Assembly: GCF_002796605.1 (NCBI RefSeq)
Contig: NZ_CP024923.1
Span: 1,984,001-2,048,000 of the forward strand
Reading direction: 5' to 3'
Source of the DNA: Sphingomonas psychrotolerans
GTDB lineage: Bacteria > Pseudomonadota > Alphaproteobacteria > Sphingomonadales > Sphingomonadaceae
DNA length: 64,000 bases
Shown: positions 51,774 through 60,833 of the stretch, one piece after another
How the letters are laid out: each line of letters starts with the position of its first letter
Position numbering within the stretch: the first letter of the stretch is position 1
Notes under the pieces: generated by a model
The model's input: the letters and a program-made list of their open reading frames with translations, nothing else
The model's database searches: none
What the model was told of the DNA's origin: nothing
Translations under genes and position numbers: made by a program

Positions 51774-53579
51774 ATGACTCACGATTCCAGCAATTCGCCA
51801 CGCAAGCTTCGTTCGCGTGCGTGGTTCGACGATCCCTCGAACGCCGACATGACGGCGCTCTATCTGGAGCGCTACATGAATTTCGGCATCAGCCTCGACG
51901 AGCTTCAGTCGGGCCGGCCGATCATCGGGATCGCCCAGACCGGCAGCGACCTCAGCCCGTGCAACCGCCACCATCTCGTGCTCGCCGAGCGCGTCCGCGA
52001 CGGCATTCGCGAGGCCGGCGGGATCGCGATCGAATTCCCCGTCCATCCGATCCAGGAGACCGGCAAGCGGCCGACCGCGGGGCTCGACCGCAACCTCGCC
52101 TATCTCGGACTGGTCGAGACGCTCTACGGCTATCCGATCGATGGCGTGGTGCTGACCACCGGCTGCGACAAGACCACGCCTGCCTGCCTGATGGCCGCGG
52201 CGACTGTGAACATCCCGGCGATCTCGCTGTCGGTGGGGCCGATGCTCAACGGCTGGCACAAGGGCGAGCGCACCGGATCGGGCACGATCGTATGGAAGGC
52301 GCGCGAATTGCTGGCGGCGGGCGAGATCGACTATCAGGGCTTCATCAAGCTGGTCGCGACTTCGGCGCCTTCGACCGGCTTTTGCAACACGATGGGCACC
52401 GCATCGACGATGAACTCGCTGGCCGAAGTGCTCGGCATGTCGCTGCCCGGCTCCGCGGCGATCCCCGCGCCGTATCGTGACCGGCAGGAATCGGCCTATC
52501 GCACTGGCCTGCAGATCGTCGAGATGGTCGCGGCCGACCGCAAGCCCAGCGACGTGCTGACGCGCGAGGCGTTCCTCAACGCGGTCCGGGTCAATTCGGC
52601 GATCGGGGGATCGACCAACGCGCCGATCCATCTGAACGCGATCGCCCGCCATATCGGCGTCGAACTCGATCTCGACGATTGGCAGGCGCATGGCCGCGAC
52701 GTGCCGTTGCTGGTCAACCTCCAGCCGGCGGGCGAGTATCTCGGCGAGGATTATTATCGCGCCGGCGGCGTGCCCGCGGTGGTCGCCGAGCTGATGCGCC
52801 AGGGGCTGATCTTCGAGGACGCGCTCACCGTCAACGGCCGCAGTATCGGCGACAATTGCCGCGACGCCGTGATCGAGGACGAGAAGGTCATCCGCCCCTA
52901 CGACGCGCCGCTCAAGGAAGCCGCAGGCTTCTCGGTGCTGCGCGGCAATCTGTTCGACAGTGCGATCATGAAGCTCAGCGTGATCTCGCCCGAGTTCCGC
53001 GAGCGCTATCTTTCCGATCCCACCGATCCCGACGCGTTCGAAGGGCCGGTGTTGGTGTTCGACGGACCCGAGGATTATCACGCGCGGATCGACGATCCCG
53101 CACTCGGCGTGGACGAGCGCACTTTGCTGATCATGCGCGGCGCCGGACCGATCGGCTATCCGGGGGCAGCGGAAGTAGTGAACATGCGGCCGCCAGTACA
53201 GCTGATCCAGAAGGGCATTCACGCCCTCCCCTGCATCGGCGACGGCCGGCAATCAGGGACGAGCGGCAGCCCATCGATCCTGAATGCCTCGCCCGAGGCG
53301 GCGGCGGGGGGCGGGCTCGCTTTGCTCCGCACCGGCGACCGCGTCCGGATCGATCTGCGCAAGGGCACCGCGAACATGCTGGTTGGCGACGAGGAACTGG
53401 CGGAGCGCCGCGCGGCGCTGGAGGCGAGCGGCGGCTTCAAATTCCCCGCCAGCCAGACGCCGTGGCAGGAGATCCAGCGCGCGATCAACGGCCAGGCCGA
53501 GAGCGGCGCGGTGCTCGAGCCCGCGGTCAAGTATCAAAGACTGGCGCAGACCTTCGGCGTGCCCCGCCACAACCATTGA
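51774..53579 (+). CDS. xylD: IlvD/Edd-type sugar-acid dehydratase (D-xylonate or L-arabinonate dehydratase)
   Basis: A 601-residue protein that closely follows Caulobacter XylD as I remember it: [50 protein letters not shown] and [24 protein letters not shown]. The three cysteines expected to hold a 2Fe-2S cluster are C63, C131 and C204, and the PRHNH C-terminus also matches. It dehydrates pentonates to 2-keto-3-deoxypentonates, the third step of non-phosphorylative pentose oxidation. Arabinanase-type neighbours (GH51, GH127, AraD1) make L-arabinonate as likely as D-xylonate. The TAGTC-N-GACTA site just upstream ties it to the AraD1/GH51 operon and the receptor at 60.8 kb. The matching sugar dehydrogenase and lactonase are not in the window. 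Confidence 0.88.
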   Translation: MTHDSSNSPRKLRSRAWFDDPSNADMTALYLERYMNFGISLDELQSGRPIIGIAQTGSDLSPCNRHHLVLAERVRDGIREAGGIAIEFPVHPIQETGKRPTAGLDRNLAYLGLVETLYGYPIDGVVLTTGCDKTTPACLMAAATVNIPAISLSVGPMLNGWHKGERTGSGTIVWKARELLAAGEIDYQGFIKLVATSAPSTGFCNTMGTASTMNSLAEVLGMSLPGSAAIPAPYRDRQESAYRTGLQIVEMVAADRKPSDVLTREAFLNAVRVNSAIGGSTNAPIHLNAIARHIGVELDLDDWQAHGRDVPLLVNLQPAGEYLGEDYYRAGGVPAVVAELMRQGLIFEDALTVNGRSIGDNCRDAVIEDEKVIRPYDAPLKEAAGFSVLRGNLFDSAIMKLSVISPEFRERYLSDPTDPDAFEGPVLVFDGPEDYHARIDDPALGVDERTLLIMRGAGPIGYPGAAEVVNMRPPVQLIQKGIHALPCIGDGRQSGTSGSPSILNASPEAAAGGGLALLRTGDRVRIDLRKGTANMLVGDEELAERRAALEASGGFKFPASQTPWQEIQRAINGQAESGAVLEPAVKYQRLAQTFGVPRHNH

Positions 53580-53654
53580 TCGGGCATTGATCGCGCGCTT
53601 GCCGGGAATCCGCCCGATCCATATGCTGGCAAGAATGAACAGGGAGAGAAATCG

Positions 53655-54203
53655 ATGAAGAAGCTGTTATTGCTCGCGCCTCTTGCGTTGTCAGCGTGTA
53701 ATTCCGGCCCCTCGGTGGAGGCGACCAACGCCAGCGCCAAGGAAGTCGCCGAGAAGGTGGCGGCGAGCGGCGCTGCCCCGTCGCTCTCGCCCGGGCGCTG
53801 GGAAGGCACCGCCACGATCACCAACATGGAGATTCCCGGCATGCCGCCCGAGGCGGCCGCGCGCATGAAGGGTGCGATGGCCACCGGCCACAGCTTCGCC
53901 AATTGCCTGACCCCCGAACAGGCGAAGAAGCCGGCGGCGGACTTCTTCTCGGGCGACAACAAGGATTGCCGCTACGATCATTTCAGCATGGCGAACGGGC
54001 GGCTGGACGCCAAGATGCAGTGCAAGAGCGCGGGCATGACCGTCGACGCGACGATGACGGGCAAGTTCTCGAGCGACAATTACCAGATGACCATGACCAC
54101 CAAGAGCGCCGGCGCGGCCGGGCAGCCGATGACTGCGCATACGATGACGCTCAAGATGGACGCCCGCCGCACCGGCGAATGCACGGGCAAGGAAACCAGC
54201 TGA
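53655..54203 (+). CDS. DUF3617-type lipoprotein
   Basis: A 182-residue lipoprotein with signal MKKLLLLAPLALSAC (lipobox LSAC). A globular domain contains GRWEGTATITNMEIPGMP, FANCLTPEQ and the Cys-containing DCRYDHFSMANGRLDAKMQC segment typical of DUF3617 proteins. The family function is unknown; members are frequent in sphingomonads. Four conserved cysteines after the lipobox suggest disulfides in the periplasm. ATG 53655 follows GGGAGAGAA. It lies 75 bp after the dehydratase on the same strand and may be read through from it, without an obvious functional link. Confidence 0.85.
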   Translation: MKKLLLLAPLALSACNSGPSVEATNASAKEVAEKVAASGAAPSLSPGRWEGTATITNMEIPGMPPEAAARMKGAMATGHSFANCLTPEQAKKPAADFFSGDNKDCRYDHFSMANGRLDAKMQCKSAGMTVDATMTGKFSSDNYQMTMTTKSAGAAGQPMTAHTMTLKMDARRTGECTGKETS

Positions 54204-54217
54204 CGCCAACCATAACC

Positions 54218-54290
54218 GTCATCCTGGTGAAAGCCGGGATCTCGAGCCGTATCGCGCGGCGCCTGAGATCCCGGCTTTCGCCGGGATGAC
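54218..54290. repeat. Palindromic intergenic repeat (GTCATCCCGGC type)
   Basis: GTCATCCTGGTGAAAGCCGGG at the left pairs with CCCGGCTTTCGCCGGGATGAC at the right over about 26 bases. It lies between the convergent DUF3617 and GH27 genes and may double as a terminator. It is of the same class as 985-1089. Confidence 0.75.
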
Positions 54291-54296
54291 GTGGAT

Positions 54297-55627
54297 TCAG
54301 CTTAGTCGGTAGAGCCCCGATCCGTGCGGCGGCAGAGTGACGGCGAAGCGGGTCTTCGCTTCGCCTAAGTCGAGGCCCGCCCATAAGTCGCGGACCTGGA
54401 CGCCACCCGAGATGCCCATGGCAGACAGGTCGGCGGCAATCGCCTCCGCAGTCTCGCCGATATTGAACAAAGCGAGATAGCGCGCGCTCGAGCGGGTGTC
54501 GCGCGAGGTCCAGCCGACATGGGTGCCGGTGCGGAATAGCTGGCGCGCGGCAGTGCCGTACTGATTCACTGCAAGCACTTCGTCGTTGGTGAGCAGCGCC
54601 AGCGTTTCGGCGTCGAGCGCGCGCAGGTCGCCGCCCATGATCAGCGGCGAGCGAGCGATCGACCATAATGACATCATCGTGCGCTGCTCGTCGGGCGTGA
54701 AGCGCGTGCGGCGCTTGCCCAGAGCGAGCAGGCCGAGCGGCAGCATGTCGGCATCGGGCCAGGCACCGGGGCGCAGATGCGGCGCCCAGTCCGCGAGGCG
54801 TTTGAACTGCGAGAGCAATAGCGGCCATTCGTCCCAGAAATCGTCGCTGATCCGCCAGAGGTTCGCGTGATCGGCGACATGCGCCGCGGCGGAAAGCGCC
54901 GTTTCGCCCGGGGAGATGCTGAGCACCATCGGCCGGCCGCTGCGATCGATCGCGCGGCGCACCGCCTCGATCTCGGGCTGGTTGCGGTGATAGGGCCGCG
55001 CGATGTCGTCGACCTTGACGAAATCGACGTCCCACGAGGCGATCAGAGCAAAGACGCTGTCATAATATGCCTGGGCGCCCGGCTTCGCCATGTCGACGCC
55101 GTACATGTCCGAATTCCAGGGGCAGATGTTCACGCGGTCGGCGATGTCCCCGCAGCGATATCGGGTGCCGAGGATCGGCAGGTTGCGATCGGCAGCGAGG
55201 CGCGGGACGCCGCGCATCAGATGGATGCCGAATTTGAGCCCGAGGCGGTGGGCAAAATCGGCGAGCGGCTTGAACCCCCTGCCCCCGCCGCCGACGGAAA
55301 GCGATTGGGTGCGGGCAGCAGCCGGCCATTGCCGTCCATCGCCAGCTCGACGCCGACGCGATATTCGAACCCCGTGGCGCCGGGCTCGTACCATTGGATG
55401 TCGACGGTAAAGACGTCATAGCCGTGCGGCAGCAGCTTGCCCGCCATCACCACGGCATTGGCGCGTGCCTGCTCCTCGTTGATCGTCGCGGCGAAGCTGT
55501 CCCAGCTGTTCCAGCCCATCGGCGGGCGCGGCGCGAAGTCGCGAAAGTTGCGCTGCGGCCTGGCGTGCGCAGCGATCGGTGCCGCTGCGAGCAAACCGAG
55601 CGCGTGGCGGCGGCTGACCCCGCTCAT
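54297..55627 (-). pseudogene. GH27 alpha-galactosidase / beta-L-arabinopyranosidase, split by one frameshift
   Basis: Two minus-strand frames together make one GH27 protein. The first (from ATG 55627) has a twin-arginine signal and the family start PPMGWNSWDSF; it continues to NRFPSAA. The second carries GFKPLADFAHRLGLKFGIHLMRGVPR, nucleophile region DVDFVKVDDI, MSLWSIARSPLIMGGD and the C-terminal beta domain. The gene spans 1,331 bases; adding one base gives 444 codons, so a single base is missing. The break lies in adjacent C5 runs (55275-55279, 55282-55286 on the plus strand). One more C there restores the expected AAGGRGFKPL reading. Either it is a real frameshift mutation or a sequencing error in a homopolymer. 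The ATG overlaps the GH127 stop (ATGA). Confidence 0.85.
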
Positions 55628-57954
55628 TTCGCCAGTGTCCGCGCTTCGTAGACGAACGCGTCGGTGCCCCTGGTCTCGAAGCGCACCGTCACCTTGTCCT
55701 TGCCGCGGGTGAGTTCCTCGGGGATCGGATAGTCCACGCCAACGAAGCGCTTCACCGGCGGCGCGGCGCGGCGCTCGTTGGCGATGCGCGTGCCTTCGAC
55801 CGAGATGTCGAAATTCTTGTTCACTTCCTCACCCCAATAAAGCGCGCTGAGCAGCATCGGACCGGGCCGCACCGCGAGCGTGAATTCCATGTAATTGCCC
55901 ATGCCCCACGGAAGCTGCCGTGCGCTGCGGCCGCCCCACGAGAAAAGATCCCCATGGTTCGAGCGATAGTCATGGTCGCGCTCGGGCTGCATCTCGCCGA
56001 GATGCAGAACATCGATGGTGCGTGCGTCGAGCGCCGCCTTCTCGCGTTGCGCAGCCTCATAGGCGGCTTGTTCGGTCTTCCACTGCGCCTCGGTGAAGCG
56101 CGGGAAATAGACTGCTGTGCGGCGGTCGTACTGATGGAAGAAAGGCATCAGAGTTAGCGCCTGCGGCCGTGCGTCGGCGAGACGGTAGCGATGCTCGGCG
56201 GGGCCGGTCGGGACGAGTGCCGCGGCAGGATCCTCGCTCACCAATACCGGGGCAGGCCCGTCGAACGGCGCCGCGGCGGGACCGAGATCGGCGGCGAGGA
56301 CGAGCGGCCCGCTCAGATAAGCCAGCGTCCGCGGATCGTCGGGCGTGGGCTCGGTGCGGATCCGCATCGGCAAAGTGAGCTCGATCCGATCCCCCGCCCG
56401 CCAGCGGCGATCGAGCCGGGCATAGCCGGTCGCACGGTCGAGCGGCTGGGGCTTCCCGTTGAGCATCAATGCCGGCGCGTCGCACCAGCCGGGCAGGCGT
56501 AGCGCGATCGCCGTCGCGGCGCGCGGCGCCCTGGTCACGCGGAGCGTCACCCGCTCGCTGAACGGATAGCCGGTGTCGAGCGCGAGCCCGAGGCCCCGCT
56601 CCTTCCACTCGGCGGTGGAGGGGATGAACAGGTTGACGAACAAGGTCGCGTCGTCGTGCCAATAGATGCTCTCGCCATGCTTGGCGTGGGTCTCCATCCC
56701 CGAGCCGACGCAGCACCAGAAGCTGTCTTCGGGCGTTGAATAGGTTCGCCGGGCGCCGGCGCTGAGCGGCATGAAATAGACGAACATCCCCGTCTCTGGA
56801 TGCTGGTGTGCGAGCAGATGGTTGAGGTGGATGCGCTCGTAATAGTCGAACAATGCCGCGTCGGGCTGCCAGCCGTAGAGATGCCGCGTCAGCTTGAGCA
56901 TGTTGTAGCTGTTGCACGCCTCGCAGGTGCGCTCGGTGATGCGGGTCGAGATCAGGTCGGGCGGGCCGAAATGCTCGCGCTCGCTATTGCCGCCGATGAC
57001 ATAGCTGTGATGCTGCGCGACGGTCTGGTGGAAGAACCGCGGGGCATCGGCGTGGCGTTGCTCGCCGGTCAGTTCGTAGAGCCGGGCAAGGCCGATCAGT
57101 TTGGGGATCTGGGTGTTGGCGTGGAGGCCGGGGAGGTCGTCCTTGCCAGCCGCGAGCGGCGCGAGAACCTTGCGGTGATAGATGCGCTCGGCGAGACGGC
57201 GCCAGCGCGGGTTGCCGGTCAGCGCCCAGGTCTCGGCATAGCTGTCGTTGAGGCCGCCATGTTCGGCGGCGAGGAGCTTCTGCATCTGCGCGTCGTCGAG
57301 GCCCTCCAATATGGTGCCGAGATAGCCCGCCATCGCCAGCATGACCGGCATCGCCTCGGCCACGTCGCCGAGCCGAACTGCGTCGATGAGGCCGGCATGG
57401 ACCTTGTGCCAGGTGTAGAGCGGCACCCAGCCCCCGTTGATGTCGAATCCGCCGGTGCGGATGTCGCCCTTGCGAATCTCCTCGAAGACGATCTTGCCGT
57501 CGATCACCTTGCCCTCGCGCTCGACGGTGGTGCCGCCGACATAGCCGTCGCCATGCGCGGCCTGGATCCGCGCCATCTCGGCCACGCTATGGCGCAGGCG
57601 ATCGCGGACCGCGATGTCGCCCGTCTGCGCGAAGAGAAGCGACAAGGCGGAGAGATAATGGCCCAGCGTATGCCCGGCGATCCCGCGCGCCTCCCAGCCG
57701 CCATAGGTCTCGCCTTTGGTCGGCAGGCCGGCGCTGGCGTAGAAATTGTGGAGCAGCCGCTCGGGCGAGAGCGACAGCAGATAGCGACGATTGGCCTCGA
57801 CCGCGTCGCGGAACACCGAAGGCCCGAGCCGCACCGCGGAGAGCGGCAGCGGCCGGACCTTGATCGGTTTTTCCTCGACGCTGCTGCGGGCGACGGCCGG
57901 GCCGGCGAGCGCAAGCGCGCTCGCCGAACCGAGGAACAACCGCCGCGTCAGCAT
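55624..57954 (-). CDS. GH127 beta-L-arabinofuranosidase-like, Tat-type signal
   Basis: A 776-residue protein with twin-arginine signal (LTRRLFLGSASALALAG) and the (alpha/alpha)6 barrel of GH127. The family's metal-thiolate active site is visible: ERTCEACNSYNMLKLTR (Glu and Cys ligands) and FWCCVGSGMETHAKHG, whose paired cysteines include the nucleophile in the characterised enzyme HypBA1. It releases beta-linked L-arabinofuranose from plant glycoproteins or pectic side chains. The ATG shares one base with the GH51 stop, and the stop overlaps the GH27 start, so all three are coupled. Operon order is AraD1, GH51, GH127, GH27. Confidence 0.92.
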   Translation of the reverse strand: MLTRRLFLGSASALALAGPAVARSSVEEKPIKVRPLPLSAVRLGPSVFRDAVEANRRYLLSLSPERLLHNFYASAGLPTKGETYGGWEARGIAGHTLGHYLSALSLLFAQTGDIAVRDRLRHSVAEMARIQAAHGDGYVGGTTVEREGKVIDGKIVFEEIRKGDIRTGGFDINGGWVPLYTWHKVHAGLIDAVRLGDVAEAMPVMLAMAGYLGTILEGLDDAQMQKLLAAEHGGLNDSYAETWALTGNPRWRRLAERIYHRKVLAPLAAGKDDLPGLHANTQIPKLIGLARLYELTGEQRHADAPRFFHQTVAQHHSYVIGGNSEREHFGPPDLISTRITERTCEACNSYNMLKLTRHLYGWQPDAALFDYYERIHLNHLLAHQHPETGMFVYFMPLSAGARRTYSTPEDSFWCCVGSGMETHAKHGESIYWHDDATLFVNLFIPSTAEWKERGLGLALDTGYPFSERVTLRVTRAPRAATAIALRLPGWCDAPALMLNGKPQPLDRATGYARLDRRWRAGDRIELTLPMRIRTEPTPDDPRTLAYLSGPLVLAADLGPAAAPFDGPAPVLVSEDPAAALVPTGPAEHRYRLADARPQALTLMPFFHQYDRRTAVYFPRFTEAQWKTEQAAYEAAQREKAALDARTIDVLHLGEMQPERDHDYRSNHGDLFSWGGRSARQLPWGMGNYMEFTLAVRPGPMLLSALYWGEEVNKNFDISVEGTRIANERRAAPPVKRFVGVDYPIPEELTRGKDKVTVRFETRGTDAFVYEARTLAK

Positions 57955-59495
57955 CAGTCGATGGCGACCACGACGACCGACTTGGCCGGCAGGTCGAAGG
58001 TCAGCTTGCCGCCCGAGCTTCGTGCCGAATAGGTGGCCGGCATGATCGTATTCGGCTTGTCGAAGGTGTTGTGCGTGTCGATCGCCGGCCCGGTCAGGAT
58101 GCGCCCGCGCGCCGTGCCGCTGAGGTTGGTCGTCACCCGCGCCGGCTTGTTCGGATCGGTGTTGGTGAGCGACAGATAGAGCTTGCCGTCGGTCCCGCGC
58201 GCCGCCGACACGTCGACCATCGGCACCTTGAACCCGGCCTTCTCGTAAGTCGGCCCCTTCACCTCGGCGGCATAGGGCGTCGCGCCCTGGAACGGCACGT
58301 ACATGTCGAAGACATGATAGGTCGGAGTCAGCACCATCCGGCCCTTGTCGGTCAGGATCATCGCCTGCAGCACGTTCACCATCTGGGCGATATTGGCCAT
58401 CTTCACCCGGTCGGTATGCCGGTGGAAGATGTTGAGGGTCAGCGCCGCGACTTCGGCGTCGCGCAGGCTGTTCTGCTGATAGAGGAAGCCCGGGGTCGAG
58501 CCCGCTTCCTGATCGTACCACGTGCCCCATTCGTCGACGTACATCGCGACTTTTTTCTCGGGATCGTGCTTGTCCATCATCTCGGCATGCTTGCCGATCA
58601 GTTCGTCCATGAAGGTCGCGCGGCTGAGCGTGGAAGCCCATTCATCCTCGGAGAAGCCGGTAGCGGCGCCCTTCTTGTCCCACTTGCCGGTCGGAAGCGT
58701 ATAATAATGGACGCTGAGTGCATTCATCCGATCGCGCGCCTGGCGCATCATCACGTCGGTGAAATTATAGTCGCTGGCATTGGCGCCGCTGGCGACCTTG
58801 ACGATTTTGGGCTTCCCCGCCGGCGCGTTGACGAACTCGGCATAACGGCGGTGGAGGTCCGCCGAATATTCCGGACGCATGCTGCCGCCGCAGCCCCAGG
58901 TCTCGTTGCCCACACCGAAATATTTGACCGTCCACGGCTTTTCCCGGCCGTTCTTCTTGCGCTCTTCCGCCAAGCTGCCCTGCTCAGCGGTCATATATTC
59001 GACCCACTGGCTCATGTCGCGCGGACCCATTGAGCCCATATTGCCCGCGACATAGGCGTCGGTGCCGAGCAGTTCCGAATAGTTCATGAACTCGTGGGTG
59101 CCGAACTGATTGTCCTCGGTCACCCCACCCCAATGGCGGTTGATCCTCACCGGGCGCTTCGCCCTGGGGCCGATACCGTCGCGCCAGTCATATTCGTCGG
59201 CGAAGCAGCCGCCGGGCCAGCGCACCACCGGTACCTTGATGTGGCGGAGCGCGGCGAGCACGTCGTTGCGATAGCCATTGGTGTTGGGGATCTTCGAATC
59301 CGGGCCGACCCAGACGCCTTCATAGATGCCGCGACCGAGATGCTCGGCGAACTGGCCATAGATTGCGGGCTCGATCTTCGGCCCGGCCTTGCCGGTGTCG
59401 ACCGTCACCGTGACGTTGACGGGCGCCTGCGCAAAGGCAGGCGCCGCCATCAGCGTCGCCGCGAAGGGCAACAGCCCCAGTTTCCAATGCTTCAT
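57954..59495 (-). CDS. abfA: GH51 alpha-L-arabinofuranosidase, exported
   Basis: A 513-residue protein with a Sec signal (KLGLLPFAATLMAAPAFAQ). The GH51 barrel shows the acid/base Glu in GVGNETWGCGG and nucleophile Glu in YVDEWGTWYD, with VRWPGGCFADEYDWRDGIGP and a C-terminal jelly roll. It removes alpha-L-arabinofuranose from arabinan or arabinoxylan; most bacterial GH51 enzymes are cytoplasmic, so the signal peptide is notable but common in this phylum. ATG 59495 follows AGGGAGAG. It lies 73 bp after the AraD1 gene on the same strand. Confidence 0.94.
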   Translation of the reverse strand: MKHWKLGLLPFAATLMAAPAFAQAPVNVTVTVDTGKAGPKIEPAIYGQFAEHLGRGIYEGVWVGPDSKIPNTNGYRNDVLAALRHIKVPVVRWPGGCFADEYDWRDGIGPRAKRPVRINRHWGGVTEDNQFGTHEFMNYSELLGTDAYVAGNMGSMGPRDMSQWVEYMTAEQGSLAEERKKNGREKPWTVKYFGVGNETWGCGGSMRPEYSADLHRRYAEFVNAPAGKPKIVKVASGANASDYNFTDVMMRQARDRMNALSVHYYTLPTGKWDKKGAATGFSEDEWASTLSRATFMDELIGKHAEMMDKHDPEKKVAMYVDEWGTWYDQEAGSTPGFLYQQNSLRDAEVAALTLNIFHRHTDRVKMANIAQMVNVLQAMILTDKGRMVLTPTYHVFDMYVPFQGATPYAAEVKGPTYEKAGFKVPMVDVSAARGTDGKLYLSLTNTDPNKPARVTTNLSGTARGRILTGPAIDTHNTFDKPNTIMPATYSARSSGGKLTFDLPAKSVVVVAID

Positions 59496-59568
59496 GCAAC
59501 TCTCCCTTTTTGTCGGCGCCCATTCCCGGGCATCCATTTGTCTTACTATCTCTGAGTCGTGGCTGGAC

Positions 59569-60564
59569 TCAAAGCGGAATCACGCGCGCCTCCCCGCCGG
59601 GGACGGTGGTCAGCGGGTTGCGCAGCGGCAGCGTGAACGGCGCCGCGATGACTTCGAAGACATCGCCTTCCTCGGTCCGCACGCCGTCGGCGAAGGAGAG
59701 CGTCGCGGTCCCGAAGAAATGGACGTGCAGATCGCCCGGCCGACGGAAAAGCCCATATTTGAAATGGTGATGCTCGAGGTTGGCGATGGCGTGCGACATG
59801 TTTGCCTCGCCCGAGAGGAAGGGCTTTTCCCAAATCGTCTCGCCGCCCCGAACGATCTTGCTGGTGCCGCGCACATCGGCCGGAAGTTCGCCGACGAGCA
59901 GCTCGGCGCCGAGCGAGGCGTGGCGCAGCTTCGAATGCGCCAGCCACAGATAATTGCCGCGCTCGGTGATATGGTCCGAGAATTCGTTGCCCAGCGCGAA
60001 GCCCAGCCGGCGCGGGCGGCCTTCATCGTCGATGATGTAGATCCCGGCGATCTCGGGCTCCTCGCTGCCGTCGAGCGCGAAATCGGGCGAAGGCAAAGGT
60101 TCGCCCGGGCCGACCAGCGACGAGCCATCACCCTTGTAGAACCATTCGGGCTGGACGCCGGGCTTGCCGTCGGTTGGCTTGCCGCCTTCGAGGCCCATGT
60201 TGAACATCCGCATCGAATCGGTGAGCGTGCCGCCGGCCGCTGCCTTGTGCATCTGATCGCGCCCCTCGGCCGAGCCGAGATGGGTGAGCCCGGTGCCGGT
60301 GACATAGCAATGCGCGGCATCGGGATGGTCGATCGGCGCGAGCAGCCGGCCCTCGGCCTCGGCGACGGCGAGGTCGACCGGCTCCCCTGCCCGCGCCCGC
60401 GCCGCCCCCTCGAGCGACGCATTCTCGCGAATCGCCGCGAGCGCGAGTTCGTAGGTGGTGGCAACGCCGTTCAGCCGCACCGCAGCGCCGTCTTCGAGGA
60501 ACGCCGCCACGCCGCGCACACCGGTGGAATCACGAAACTGCACGAGCCTGAACGCCATAACCAC
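59569..60564 (-). CDS. araD1: AraD1-type 2-keto-3-deoxy-pentonate dehydratase (FAH fold)
   Basis: A 331-residue protein of the GguC/AraD1 branch of the fumarylacetoacetate-hydrolase superfamily. Its first ~100 residues are divergent; CYVTGTGLTHLGSAEGRDQMHK and LPSPDFALDGSEEPEIAGIYI, with the metal-binding acidic residues, are family-typical. It converts L-2-keto-3-deoxyarabonate to alpha-ketoglutarate semialdehyde, the step after the XylD-type dehydratase. GTG 60564 follows GAGG at normal spacing and is preferred to ATG 60558. It heads the operon with GH51, GH127 and GH27. The TAGTC-N-GACTA-type site at 60589-60599 lies 25 bp upstream of its start. Confidence 0.85.
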   Translation of the reverse strand: MVMAFRLVQFRDSTGVRGVAAFLEDGAAVRLNGVATTYELALAAIRENASLEGAARARAGEPVDLAVAEAEGRLLAPIDHPDAAHCYVTGTGLTHLGSAEGRDQMHKAAAGGTLTDSMRMFNMGLEGGKPTDGKPGVQPEWFYKGDGSSLVGPGEPLPSPDFALDGSEEPEIAGIYIIDDEGRPRRLGFALGNEFSDHITERGNYLWLAHSKLRHASLGAELLVGELPADVRGTSKIVRGGETIWEKPFLSGEANMSHAIANLEHHHFKYGLFRRPGDLHVHFFGTATLSFADGVRTEEGDVFEVIAAPFTLPLRNPLTTVPGGEARVIPL

Positions 60565-60588
60565 TGGATCCTCTTCCGATTCGAATAA

Positions 60589-60599
60589 TAGTCAGACTT
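60589..60599. promoter_or_regulatory. GntR-type operator candidate at the AraD1 operon
   Basis: TAGTCAGACTT; on the minus strand AAGTCTGACTA. It matches the 51727-51737 site at 10 of 11 positions and lies just upstream of the GTG at 60564. Confidence 0.65.
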
Positions 60600-60726
60600 A
60601 TATGCGCCTTTCGGCGGGATCAATCCGTCTGCTGCCCGGGCTAGCCCCTTGGGGCATGCCGTCAAGTGCGGCGGAAAAGCCACGATCTCTGCACAACTTG
60701 CCGAAAAGCCGCAGCACCCCCGCACA

Positions 60727-60782
60727 AAGCGCTTGCACGAATTTTCGACTTTCGTATTTTGTCTGACTAATCAAAAGCGCTT
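60727..60782. promoter_or_regulatory. Promoter region of the arabinan TonB receptor with two AAGCGCTT boxes and a GTCTGAC site
   Basis: AAGCGCTT occurs at 60727-60734 and again at 60775-60782. Between them TTGTCTGACTA (60759-60769) matches the TAGTC-N-GACTA operator at 10 of 11 positions. The arrangement upstream of the receptor ATG at 60834 suggests one operator with flanking half-sites or a second regulator. Confidence 0.55.
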
Positions 60783-60833
60783 CATCAGAACGGGTCCACC
60801 CGCCGGGAAGCAAGACAGGAGAGGGGAAATATT

